From Saprolegnia diclina VS20 (taxonomy: Eukaryota; Oomycota; Saprolegniomycetes; Saprolegniales; Saprolegniaceae): a stretch of DNA of 58,730 bases. How positions within the stretch are numbered: the stretch's first letter is position 1; every line of letters starts with the position of its first letter. The translations under genes were made by a program, and so were the position numbers. Positions 44,577 through 55,796 of this stretch are shown piece after piece. The DNA is taken from positions 727,645 to 786,374 of the forward strand of contig NW_008246082.1 in NCBI RefSeq assembly GCF_000281045.1, given 5' to 3'. Below the pieces are notes generated by a model, which was not told the origin of the DNA, did not search any database, and saw nothing but the letters and a program-made list of their open reading frames with translations.

Positions 44577-47500
44577 CTACTTGAGCGCAGCGGAGAAAAA
44601 CTTTTTGGTGCTCGAGACGATCGACTGGGCAGCCTTGCTGACGCCGCACGTCATCTTGCGGCACTGCATGTCCTCGATCGACAAGGGCGTGCCACAGTCG
44701 GCACAGCCGCGTGCCGTGGTCATGGGCAAGCCGCGAGCGACAAGCATCGATCGCCAGCACTCGGCGTCTTCAAGCACCGCAGTCACCTCGACAGGCTGTT
44801 TGAGCATGTAGCGCGCATCCAGATAAAGGCTAGCTTCGCGCAATCGAAGAGCGACCTCGAGCGCCGTCTCTCCATCCTACGAGAACAGTATACGTCAAGT
44901 TCTGCTACATGGTACCGCAAGCACCTTGTTGCGCGCCAGCAATGTCGTAAGGTCGGCGTAGGCAACCGCGGCAACGACTTGAGGAAACCCAAAATACACC
45001 GCGTTGATGAGCGGCGTGTTGCCAGCATGGCTCGGAGTCATGTACGCATGCACCGGTTGGGTGACGTGCACGTCGGCGCCGGCTGCGATCAAGGCGGCGA
45101 CAATGTCGTGGCTGCACACACTGCTGGTTGCAAAGAGCAACGCCGAGCCAAAGAAGTCCTAGTCACATGCATCAAGTGAGCGCGTTGCACACTTGCGTGG
45201 AACACACCAGTGGCTTGTTGACGTCAGCACCACGCTTCAGCACCAAGTGCACGAGCTCCAACGACATAGACTTGATGGCCGCGCATAGCAGGCTCTGCGT
45301 GCTCTTCATCACTCGCTTCGTTAGCCAAAGCCACATGGATTGCGGTACTGTACCCAGGGACACACTGCGTCGGGGCGCAGGCCATCGTCCAGAAGCTTTG
45401 TCGCGGCGTCGATCTGCAATGGAAGCGCCACCGCTTGAAAGGCTTCAAACATCTACCGTATACTTGAGCAGGCAGCACATTATCTGCGCGCAGGAATACC
45501 TTGGCTTCCTGTGTCGCTGCATCGACATGGGGCTGCAGTTGCGCAACCACGTCAGCAGCCGACATTCGCGTCGCTGGATCTTCGGCGACGCATGAGGCGA
45601 CCATGTCGGCGTACCAGCGTTCGCAGTCGTCACGAAGGCGCCCGACGTGCGCCGACGGTATGGCAAGCGTATCGAGCTCCGTGAGTAAGACACCAAGGGC
45701 GTACATGTCGGACGCCGAAGACGGTGGCTGCTGCGCGACGCGAACCTCAGGTGCCGTCCACAGCGCCAACGATACATTGGCTGGCTCAAAACCGGGGTAC
45801 ATGACGTGAACCGAGGTCGCAGGCGGATTGATGTAGATGCTGAAGCTCGAGAACGATCCGTGGACAAGGCCAGCCGCGTGGAGGTCCGCGAGGGCATTCG
45901 CAGCGACAATCGCGAGCTGTAACTTGGTTGGCCACACTTCGAGTCGCGACCCCGGGACTTGCATCTCGAGCTTGTAGCGGAGGATGTTGGTCATTAGCAT
46001 CGCGTCAGGGCGCATGGGCAACACATACGGCGAGGTGAACCTACATGTGCCGTGAGCAGCTGCCTCGGCCAAATGCGATTCTGACGTTGCTGCATCGCTT
46101 GTTGGCGCCTAGCGAGATATATACATAAATCACGATTGGACGACCTCGATGGTAGCTTCGATGCACGTACGCTGGACGGGTGTAGCGCTGCGTAGAGTGC
46201 GCGAACCAGATCGCAAGCGCCAGAGAAGGTGGCCACGGCCAGTGGTGTTTCGTACAACTACCAAGCACAGGACACGTAAGTACATCACAGCTCGATGAGG
46301 AAGGAATCGAACGGTATTGGTGTGGTCGATCGGGACGCCTGGTGTCGCCAGCAGCACTTTGAGCATCGCAAGGTTGTTTTGCTTGACGGCGTGGTGCACC
46401 AGCGAGTTGCCGTCCTGCGTGCAAGCAAACATAGAGTCGTGAGATATTGTGCCGCGTCGTATATGTATGGGCCATACGACATCGCTCTGCTGCTGCGGAA
46501 CGGACTTGCCAAGCAATGCCTTGAGCTTCTCCAGGTTGCCTTCCTGGATCGCGCCCACAAGCGCCTGCCACATGTTAATGACGCCTGTCATTCGCATATG
46601 GGAGTACCTTGAAGTGGTTGTACGCAGCGTTGCTTTTGTCGAGCTTGGCCTTGGCGGCGCGCTTCTTCTCGGCTTCAACGCGCCGCAGCCAAGCAACAAC
46701 ATGACCCAGCTTTGGCGACTGCTTGGGCTACACATCATATACTCTCAGGGATAAGACACTCTGTGTCGTTGTACGCACGGGCGTGGTCGGCGCCAGTTTG
46801 AGACGCTTTAAAAGCACCCCGAGCGGGTTTGCGAGCGCGGATGGCTTGTGGTTGCACATCGGGCACGCTGTCTTGAGCACGAAAAAGCTGTGGCCACACG
46901 GGACGCACTTGCGCGTCCAGTCAACTAGGACGCCTCGGTGGTGCGATGTAATGAGCCGATGCACCGCGCACTGGATCTTCTCGTCCATGGGGGCGTCGTG
47001 CCCACATGAGCAGGCCGCGTCGATGGGATGCCAGACCAATTTGCAGTCTGGGCAAAGGCGCATGCTGTCCGACGTGGCTTGCTAAGTACATAGTGTCGTG
47101 AGAGTATCGGTGGGAGTCCACGCCTACCGCTGCCACCGCGCCTTCCAGGACAGGCGCAAGACGCACTAAGTGCTCCTTTGACATGGCCAGTGCCAAGGGT
47201 GTTTTGCCGCCCTGTGATATATCGCACTCGACACGCCTCGAATTGCGAGCACACGATTACCTTGTTGGCGATCGCTGCATTGGCGCCTGCGTCCAAGAGA
47301 ATGCGCATATTCAGCTCGTGGTTGCGCTTGACCGCCCAATAGAGCGCCGTGCGATGCTTCTACGCATGGGTGAGTTCTTCGTGTAAAGATATCGTAGGGA
47401 TGTAGCACCTTGTCGAGTGCGTCGACGTTGGCACCCGCATTGATCAGCATCTCAACGCTGGTATAGCATTCGCCGGCGGCTTCGTGGAGAGGGGTGCCAC

Positions 47501-49560
47501 CATACTACGCGGTTCAAAATAAGACCATATGAAATGTCTCGACGGGTGAGTGGTAGCGCACGCAGTAGCTGTCAGGCAAGGCACCGTGATCGAGAAGGAG
47601 CTGCGTAATGTCGTATTTACGAAGTCCCACTGCCATCGACAGAGGCAACACGTCACCCTGTCATCAACGTTCATGGTAACGTCGGTCAACAAGTCGAGTA
47701 CCTTCACGGAATAGTTGGGGTTGAAGCCATCCTCAAGCTGGGCTTGCACCAAGGCAATGGCGTCCACGGCAACCGCGCGCCTGAACGCCTCCAACGCCTA
47801 TGTACAGCAATGTAGCGAGCCTTGGTGTGTGCAGAAAGGACGCACGTCGGCTGCCGAGCCTTCAGCCACCTGCTTGCCAAGCATCTCGACGATCTTGCTC
47901 GCTGTTGGACGCTTGGACGGCTCTGCGTTGAGACACTGCGTCGCAAGGTCGCGCAGCCAGGGCTTGCACGACTTGGTCAACGTCGGCCGGCGACCCGCAA
48001 GGACTGCCTGCTTGAGTAGATAGTCCGTCTTCAAGTCCGTGGCGTCGTCGAACGGCAACTGGAGTGTGTCAAGCTCCGAGAGGAGCACACCAAACGAGTA
48101 AACATCGGCCTCGGTACCGTAGCGCTGGCCATCAACGCGCAGCACTTCGGGCGCCGTCCACCGTATCGTGCCGCGACCGTCCGTCATGTACGTGGCGGCC
48201 ACCTTGGCGATGCCGAGATCCCCGAGCTTGATGTAGTGCGTCGAGCTCAGGAGCACGTTCTCGCTCTTGATGTCCCGGTGCACAATACCGAGGGCATGCA
48301 ATGCCTTCATCGCGTTGGCCACGACCCACGCCACCTCGAGGCTGGTCACGTGCAGAAAGGTCTCTTGTCGTCGGTGCTTTTCGTCCAAGTAGCTTCGAAG
48401 ATTCCCGAAGTCCATAAGGTCGAGCAAGAGTGCCGGCATTGGTGACGCGCGGTCCGCCACGGCGACCAACGACACGAGGAAAGGCGACGGGCACCTACGG
48501 TCGCCGACCTCAGCAACAGCGAAAATAGAACTTGGAACTACTTGGCCATCGCGTTGGCTTCTGCACGTATCGTATCTGCGCTGTGCGTGGCCTCTTTGAT
48601 GGCGGTCTTGATGGCGACATCCCGACCTTGGAAGGTCCCGCGGTGCACGACGGCTTGGCCGCCCGACCCGAGCTTGGTCGTCTATCGGTTTTCCAACGCA
48701 CCGATGAGACGACGTCGATCTCCGCGCCAACTTCTTTGAGCATGAGAATCACGGAGTCATGGCCGTTGGATGCTGCGTAGTGCACTGCATTGCATCCAAA
48801 CTAGAACACACATGGATACTAGAAAGCTGGATGACCGAAAAAGTACCTTGTCGAGTGCGGCAACATTGTTCTTGGTGGCTAGCAAGAGGCTCACAGCCGC
48901 CTCACTGCCGGCTCGGGCAGCTGCCATGATCGGTGTCATGGCATTCTAAAGTGGAGGAGACGTCAACGGTTGGATACGTCGATGGAACATGTACGTACCC
49001 AAGGAAGGAGCTCGATGTTGGCTTCGGCTTGGAGCAGCTGTTGCAAGACAGCTACATCGCCGGCGTTGGCCGCGCTCATAAGCGCGGTGGCTCCCGACTA
49101 GGAAACATCGATCGCATGAGCCATGAACGTTGGTGGACAGTCAAGGCACCGGTTGGCAATGGTTGATGTCTGCGCCTGCCGTCAAAAGTTGGGTGACAAC
49201 GTCCGCGTGACCAGTGCCAGCCGCCAGAAGGAGTGCAGTCGCGCCGCCCTACGCGTCGATTGAGCTCTCGAGTCGTACTCGTGTTCGGTAGCTCGAGCAG
49301 TGACCCACCGGTGTCATGGCGTGAACATTCGCGCGCGCCTCGAGAAGCGCCGCGACAACCAGCGTGTGGCCACGCAACGCCGCCACGGCCAGCATCGGAT
49401 ACTCCATCTATAGGTAATACATAGCAGCCACGAGGTTAGAGGATGTATAACGTTCTCTTGATCCACGCACCTCCTCTCGGGCGTCGGCGTCGGCGCCGTC
49501 CTGCAGCAGATTCTGCACGACGGTCGCGTCACCGCTCGCAACTGCCTCGCTTAGCGTCAT
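44577..49560 (-). CDS. Ankyrin - TKL kinase - ankyrin/zinc - ankyrin - pseudokinase - ankyrin/zinc protein
   Basis: From ATG 49560 (MTLSEAVASGDATVVQNLL) to TAG 44577 about twenty exons join in frame through introns of mostly 43-60 nt. Order: ankyrin repeats (ALLLAAGTGHADVVTQLL, IMAAARAGSEAAVSLLLAT, VHYAASNGHDSVILMLKE); an active-looking kinase (about 47900-48690); ankyrins starting EAFRRAVAVDAIALVQAQL; a Cys-rich segment (LCPDCKLVW, CVPCGHSFF, ACPMCNH); ankyrins (LVGAIQEGNLEKLKALLG); a kinase-like domain without catalytic residues (about 45490-46040); ankyrins starting MFEAFQAVALPLQIDAATKL; and a second Cys-rich tail (GCADCGTPLS). The EAF(R/Q) ankyrin after each kinase shows an internal duplication. 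It is probably a signalling protein. The alternatives are two or three adjacent genes, but no stop/ATG pair separates the modules if the introns are as drawn. Confidence 0.65.
45490..46040 (-). other. Pseudokinase domain within the ankyrin kinase gene
   Basis: Matches the C-lobe of the upstream kinase: KLQLAIVAANALADLHAAGL, LWTAPEVRVA, DMYALGVLLTELDTLAI, CVAEDPATRMSAADVVAQL. The catalytic loop reads VHGSFSSFSIYI (Asp, Lys and Asn lost), the DFG position is MYPGF, and the N-lobe with glycine loop and ATP lysine is absent. It should be catalytically dead and may act as a scaffold or regulator. Confidence 0.75.
47900..48690 (-). other. TKL kinase domain within the ankyrin kinase gene
   Basis: Glycine loop LGSGGQAVVHRG, ATP lysine in VAIKTA, C-helix glutamate in IRAEANAM, catalytic loop IVHRDIKSENVLL, DLG in place of DFG (LGDLGIAKV), activation segment end GTIRWTAPEVL, and DVYSFGVLLSELDTL. 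All catalytic residues are kept. DLG for DFG is tolerated in some kinases. A 47-nt intron near 48530 and one near 48690 interrupt it. Confidence 0.85.
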
Positions 49561-51764
49561 TCGCTTCTACACACGGTGCCATGAGGTGCATGCGCCTGGA
49601 AGGCGCTGTACGCTCATGCTCTTGACTCAGGCAACGGCAAAGTGAGCGCGCAACTCACAGTCAATCCGAGTTGGTCGCAATCGTGTGCAATTGAGTTTGA
49701 GAGTACCACGTGGCGGGTCGAGTGATAGCATCCGTTTATAAGGGTTTTACGTGGTTGGCGTCTCGGCCGTCACCACCAAAAAGCACACTGTCATGCATGA
49801 CGATCACCAATGTCGCAGACGTGGCTGCTGGTGCAAGTTCACACCAGTATTAGCTGGCGTGAGCAGTACAGAAAAACCGTGTTGCACCACTCTACTACTG
49901 CACGAGCATGTGCTGACGTGGAACAGTCGCTGGACGATCTGCTATCCACAGAAGAGTGTTTTATTCGCAGCGATACCATAATGGTTGAGTAGGTTCAAGC
50001 GCTCCAAGTGTAAGCTTAGTCGCATCTCGTTTTCGACTAGCGCTACTAACTTTTAGGCCACCAGTTTTGCACGCGAGGATTGTGTATTGATGTACTAGAG
50101 TATTGTTCGATGAACAAGGCAGCCAATATGTCCATGCGGAGATGCAAATGACTCTCTCTGGTTGTATGGCCAAGCTGGTCATCCCGTGAAAGTTCGCAAT
50201 GTCACGATCCGACCAATGAGCGGAGTCTCTTCTTGCGGCACATGCCACATCCACACTTGCTTTTGGCTCCCTTCTCTGTCGGGTCCTCTTGGCCTCTGTG
50301 CTTAGCGACTAATGACACAGTCGGTCCCTTCCACAGACGCAACGTCCACTTCATGAGCCTCACATCTCATGGACCCACTTCAACAACAACTTGGCACATG
50401 CCACGATCAGGACCACATCTGTGCCGAATTGGCCCGCGATGTGTGCCGAATGCACCAGCTGCGTGCCGAAAACGTCCGCCACTGCCGAATCGTGCTGCGC
50501 AGCAGCGATCAAAAACCAAAATGATAGCAATCCGGCATATCCGGATACTCTGTCGCCACTCGGGGTTCGAACGTTTGATTGGCCGACGGAAAAAGTGGGA
50601 CGAGCCATGTTCGTGGACGCTCGTGTGAAAGTCCAAGGGCTGGGCAAGCAAATGTTGACTATGCGCCCTCGGCAAGCTGCACTCGGAGGCGATGCAGATG
50701 CTCAGTCGCCGCCACCTATTGGACCTTGTGGCGTTCGATCCTGAGCAGCTCGCGCGTGAAGCGCCAGTACCCACGCCGCGGCGGTGTGGCAAAGGTGGTC
50801 GCCACCAAGCACGTTGCGATGCATGACATTTGCGAGCGTCCGAGACGGTGCTGCGAATTGCGACGGCCTCTGATCGCTCCGCCTCATCGCAGGCCTGGAG
50901 GTCCTTTATATCGCTGCGGCAGAGCTCTCAACCTCACCACGCCATTCTATCGTCGCACGCCAACGCCTTGTAGCTCTCGTGCGCTGCCCGGCGACATGGT
51001 CATCGCGATATTGCCAAACCGTCTGCGACACCTAGGGATATATATCCCTTGGCGACACACACGGAGATGAAGTAGTGGATGCGAAGAGTCGACAGTAGGC
51101 TAGTCATTTTGCATTTAGCCTTGTCGATTCTAACCCGCCACGCCACTCCCAATGACTTGCGGTCAATCAAGCCGTCTATTGCCCCACTCGAGCGTCGTAC
51201 AAGGCGAAACGCTGTTGTCATGTCATGTGTTATGGAACGACTTGGCGAGCGAGTCCTTGAGGCCGATTCTCAGCGGCGGAAGCGTGCGCTGGAGGTCATT
51301 GGCGTCAACCGGAACGAGCCGCGATTCGAGCTCGTACTCAAGGTGATGATGACCTCCATGGCGGACTTGGAAGCGTATTCTTCATCACACAAGGGCCCAG
51401 CATCGCATTCGTAAGCGGCGAAAAAGAAGCAGAAGCATCGTACATCGATGCTTGTTCGGCAGCAATGATGCCCAAAAGCAATTCAACTCCAAGTTGGTGA
51501 TACTGCAGTTCCAAGTCCAAGTGGTACGTATTTACTTTCTGTCGCGCGTCGAGCACATTGTCGAGTGGGGTCGAACGGCGGTCGAATGGCTCCTCGTTGT
51601 ATTTGGACGAGAGCTGAAGGGTTGGTGCAACATAGCGCCATGCAGCATCTTTCGATCACTCTGCTGCCGACGCTACTTGCTGTTGTTGAAATGAGTTATT
51701 AACATGCAATTATATAGCGAAGATGGTGGACTTCCTAGTGCGCTCGTGAGGTTTGGCCGGTACG
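49561..51764. other. Intergenic region without a supported gene
   Basis: A TATAAA-like box (TTATAAACGG on the minus strand near 49740) lies about 180 bp upstream of the ankyrin kinase start. Some frames look mildly protein-like on the plus strand (for example VFFITQGPSIAFVSGEKEAE near 51372), but no family is recognisable and no exon structure could be drawn. Confidence 0.4.
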
Positions 51765-52410
51765 TCAAGCTGAGGGCGCGTGGTCGGGGCTCCGGATTGA
51801 GTTGGGAATGAGGTAGCGAGCACACCAAGGATCGGCGCGTAGGGCATGGAGCGACTCGGCAAGCGAAGGCACCACAGCGCGGCGAGCCAAGTGCCGGATA
51901 TGCAGTCGCGTGATTGTAGCGGCTTTGATCGCGAGCGCAGCAGCGGGAAGGGGCATCAATGTCGAGCGGAACACGCAGTTGTTGCGTTCTAGCCAAAGAC
52001 TGTACCAAACGCAAGCGCGCAAGATCGGCCAGAGGGCACGGATGGTCGACTTGTGGGCTGAGAGCGGCAGAGCGACGGCATCGTAGAGGAAGCCACCGAC
52101 CGACGTCGGGAGTTGCTGCTTCACGCACTCGTTTCACGGTTGACCGTCACCTCGTCGGCAGCGAGAAGATTGCCACAATAGAGCGCAGCTCACCCTTGAG
52201 CCTCTCCCAGCTCAAGCGCTACTAGCAAGATGATGAAGCAAACGGGCGATATCGTTGTTGTGGAGGAGCAGGCGGTCAACGGCGTGCGGTCGACCCTCGG
52301 CACCGAAGCGTGGGTGGATCAAGGTACTGTACATGAGCTCGCCCGTACCGCGGTGTTTGTTCTACCTCTCAAAACTCCGGCACCGAGGGTACGTGAGCGC
52401 CAGCGCACCG
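51765..52410 (-). mobile_element. LINE 3'-end remnant
   Basis: The minus strand reads LMYSTLIHPRFGAEGRPHAV and RLLLHNNDIARLLHHL near 52250-52360, a zf-RVT region with its cysteines mutated. After frame changes comes the typical C-terminal helix IRALWPILRACVWYSLWLER near 52010-52050 (compare VTVHLIWMRRN of the LINE at 19.7 kb), ending at 51765. It is a dead, 5'-truncated copy in opposite orientation to the 18-23 kb LINEs. Confidence 0.6.
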
Positions 52411-54019
52411 CGACGGACTCGACATGGCACGCGTGTGGAGGTAGACCATTGCATGGGTCAATTGACCCATGACCATTGTGGCCGCGCCGCCGCTGAAGAA
52501 AATGAAGTCTGACGATGTCCAAGGAATAATTATTAATACGACAGTATTAATATGCCAGCATGCGCTGTGCCATTAAAAATAATCGTATTTTAATTACCGT
52601 CTCATCGCTTCCACACAAAAAACGCCGAGCAGTCTTGAAGTAGGAAAATAACGTGATTTAATTCACAGTTTTTTAGAATGCATACAAACAGAAAGTACAA
52701 GCCAATCGGTCGGTCAATAGAAACATCCAATTCTGACGCTTTTTCGATGCGTCGACTTTTAAATTCCCCACAAATCAGGAATCACGCGACGGCGCGAAGG
52801 CAAGGGCTCTAAAATACAGAGCAAGCCTTCTTCTTTCTTGTGATGCCTTCAGATGTCTCGTAGCTGCATTGGTTGTCGAGAAATATCATTTTGAAGTAAG
52901 GCCTCGTTTTCGACAAAAAATCGGTCGGTCAATCGCCACTTTACCTTACCGGTACTTGCTGTCGCATCAGGAAGACTGGCGGGCTGGCTCGAGCAGTGGA
53001 TCGGATCATGCACATCCCACGCGTTCGTGATGGGCAGAAGGCGAGCACTGTTCGGGAGGATGTGGTACTAGCTACATCTCACCTATTTGCAAGCGGCACG
53101 GTTTTGTGTTGTGATTCCGATACCGGAAACAGCACAGTGCCATCGCCTTGTAGCAACGTTGTGTTGTACTAGATAGCTAACCAAAGCAATGGACAAGTAT
53201 CGTCTCGCATCAAGGCCCGGATGCTTTGTTTTCGGTAAGATGATAATACCAAGGGTCAATAATCAGATACCTTGATAATACAGAGCAATTTTCCTTGTAC
53301 AAACCGACTTCGTGGCGCGAAAATAGAGTGGGATTCAAACTGGACCGATGATGAATCTACATGCACCACGATGCCATGCCGAGTTAGTTTGTTGCGATCG
53401 ACAGTGCTGGAAGCGGTCAGTCATAAACAATGGGCTCCCGTCGATTGCGATGGCGCGGGTTCTTTCACACATGCCAGAAATACGTCATGAAGAAGCGACC
53501 CAAGACCGTACTCGCATTGCACAATCGCCCGAAAATGTCGTCACGTTTCAGTCATGAAAGATCACCACGGTCGACAGATGGATATACTGTAATCATTTGG
53601 AGCGCACAGTACATGAGTAGCTTTCAGAGTACATGTACAGACATATTCTGCGTTTATTGACAAAAGATCTGAAAAGCGTGGGATTTTACCCATGTGTTGG
53701 GCATTTTGGAGAAATGCCAGCCGTACGATAGGCCCTGGAACGACATGTGGCGTTGGTAATCCTACTTGGTATATCTATGTAAATACTGAATGCAAGATAA
53801 CAAGTTCTGCTTGTAACACAACACATATTTTGTATTGGTATACTGAACACGGGCTTATTTTTGTCAATTAACGCGGTTGTCAATTAACGCAGAAGATGTC
53901 TGTATCCTTGAAGCGCATGGAAGTGCAAATTCAATTTGTTGGAGATGTGGTACACCCGTACGTTTCACAAGGTGCGATCGTCCGAGTTGCGCAATTGCGT
54001 CGTCCAGCAGATCAAGAGC
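52411..54019. other. AT-richer intergenic stretch
   Basis: Clearly lower in GC than its surroundings, with only short open frames and no recognisable protein, RNA or transposon end. It probably contains the promoter of the LRR gene at 54020. Confidence 0.5.
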
Positions 54020-55606
54020 ATGAGCAGCGAGAAGCGTCGAGTCGGGTCGCCAACGAGGGTCGTCGACAAGGACGACGTACTCATGGCGATCGTTAAGTTT
54101 ACCACGACTGCAGAAGATGTCTCAACGTTCCTCGACGCTATCTCGGCCACCACGCGCTGTGGCCCGCTGAAAGCGCTCTCGGAGCTCCTTCGAGATCCGC
54201 TCAAGGCTCTGCGCGACGCTCGTGACGAGGCGACGGCCTTGACGATGCTGTGGCCTCGGCTTCAGCTGGATTACGTTGTTGACGTGAAGCGCGTCATTGA
54301 CGCCATGCCGATCTACAACTCTTTTGAGGTCGGCAGCCTGCACTTGTGGAAGGACATGTCGCCCAGCATGGACGTTTTGGCACAGCTCGTCGCTTCGTAC
54401 GGTGAGAAGTTTACGCATATCAAGATCGACTCGAAGTACCCGTGCGAGAACGAAAAGAATGTCGTCACGCTCTGCAACATTCTTCGGCAGAGCACACGTC
54501 TCGACGTCGTTTCCGTGGGCAACACCGGCTACGACATGGCCATCGTCGCGGCGGTCACGACACCAAAGCATTCCGTCCGTCGTTTGAGCGTCGCAAGCGA
54601 TCGCGCCGAGGACAACTGGGCCGAGAATCTCGTGCCTTGGCTGCAGTCTGGCCACGCCGACCACCTTGGCATCCAGTACGACGTCGAAAAGAGCGGCGAG
54701 AACAGAAGCATTGCGGACGTGCTCGTTGCCGCCGCTGCGAGCTCCCTCTCGAGCTTGAACGTGCTCGTTCACGGCGCCGAGCCCCTCCCGCCGGTCGACA
54801 CGCACACAACCCGCTTCCAGAACCTCTCGACCTTGTGCGTCCGTGTCGATCAAGACGCGCCTTTTTTCAAGAGCCTTCTGGACCGCGTCGACCCGACCAA
54901 GCTGAGACGACTCTCGGTCACGTGCAGCGACGAAAGCGACAACATCGGCTTTGTCTTGGACACGCTGCCGCACCTCTCGGCCCTCAACGAGCTCCAGATT
55001 TGTAGCGGCGCGTTCGACGTTGACGAGCTACCTCCAGCTGTCATGACCTCCTCGTCTGCTCTGACGTCGATCACGATGGAGGACATTCAGTTTTCGTCGA
55101 ATGCCGCCGCTGCGCTCGGCGCGCTTTTCGCCAACGTACTCGACCTCAAGACGCTCTCGTGGCGCGATTGCTTTGTTGACGATACAACTTTTGGCGATGT
55201 GATCTTGTCGAACTTGCCGCTCTGGATCCGCAACGGCGTTCGCGCAATCGATTTGGCTGGCTGCGACGCAATGGACGGCTTCCCCGACCATCTGGTGCGA
55301 GCCCTCCGTGGCGCGACGAGTCCATCGGGCATTGACATCAACTTGTCCGACAACGGGTTCACCCATGAAAAGTACGTGATGCTCTTCAAGGCGCTCACGA
55401 CCTGCACCGGCGTCTCGGTCGTGCTCGAACCGTCCGTCGAGCTTGGTGGTGAGGCCGTCGCGCGCGAGGCCCATCTTGCCCGGGAAGACTTTGAGGTCAT
55501 GTTGCACGGTTTGCCGGAGCTCGAGCTCGAGTGGAACGAATATGTTACACCAGAGCTACCCGAAGGCGAGGTTTGCGTCACGCTCCGTGTCAGTTGCCGT
55601 CGCTAA
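54020..55606 (+). CDS. Leucine-rich-repeat protein of an oomycete expanded family
   Basis: A single-exon frame. ATG 54020 (MSSEKRRVGSPTRVVDKDD) is chosen because a helical, F-box-like start follows (VLMAIVKFTTTAEDVSTFLD). The same frame is open back to 53936. About 14 irregular LRR units follow, with L-xx-L-x-(V/I)-x-C/N spacing: SALNELQICSGAFDVDELP, ALTSITMEDIQFSSNAAAAL, LKTLSWRDCFVDDTTFGDVI, GVRAIDLAGCDAMDGFPDHL, GIDINLSDNGFTHEKYVMLF. No signal peptide or transmembrane segment, so probably intracellular. The fragment at 11759-12021 is a paralogue. The function is unknown. A substrate adaptor role would need a real F-box. Confidence 0.82.
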   Translation: MSSEKRRVGSPTRVVDKDDVLMAIVKFTTTAEDVSTFLDAISATTRCGPLKALSELLRDPLKALRDARDEATALTMLWPRLQLDYVVDVKRVIDAMPIYNSFEVGSLHLWKDMSPSMDVLAQLVASYGEKFTHIKIDSKYPCENEKNVVTLCNILRQSTRLDVVSVGNTGYDMAIVAAVTTPKHSVRRLSVASDRAEDNWAENLVPWLQSGHADHLGIQYDVEKSGENRSIADVLVAAAASSLSSLNVLVHGAEPLPPVDTHTTRFQNLSTLCVRVDQDAPFFKSLLDRVDPTKLRRLSVTCSDESDNIGFVLDTLPHLSALNELQICSGAFDVDELPPAVMTSSSALTSITMEDIQFSSNAAAALGALFANVLDLKTLSWRDCFVDDTTFGDVILSNLPLWIRNGVRAIDLAGCDAMDGFPDHLVRALRGATSPSGIDINLSDNGFTHEKYVMLFKALTTCTGVSVVLEPSVELGGEAVAREAHLAREDFEVMLHGLPELELEWNEYVTPELPEGEVCVTLRVSCRR

Positions 55607-55796
55607 CACTCGTTTGACCTTCACTTTGAATCCATTCTCACTTTGAATACATAAGCACGAGCTAGGACTGTAATTCTTCTTTTATACAGTGACCACTATG
55701 TAGTACTAGGAGCTGATAACGGGTTCGAATACACCAGTACGTACGACTCCTTGGTTTTTCGAAACACCATGCTTGAGAAACATGCATCGTTTAAGG

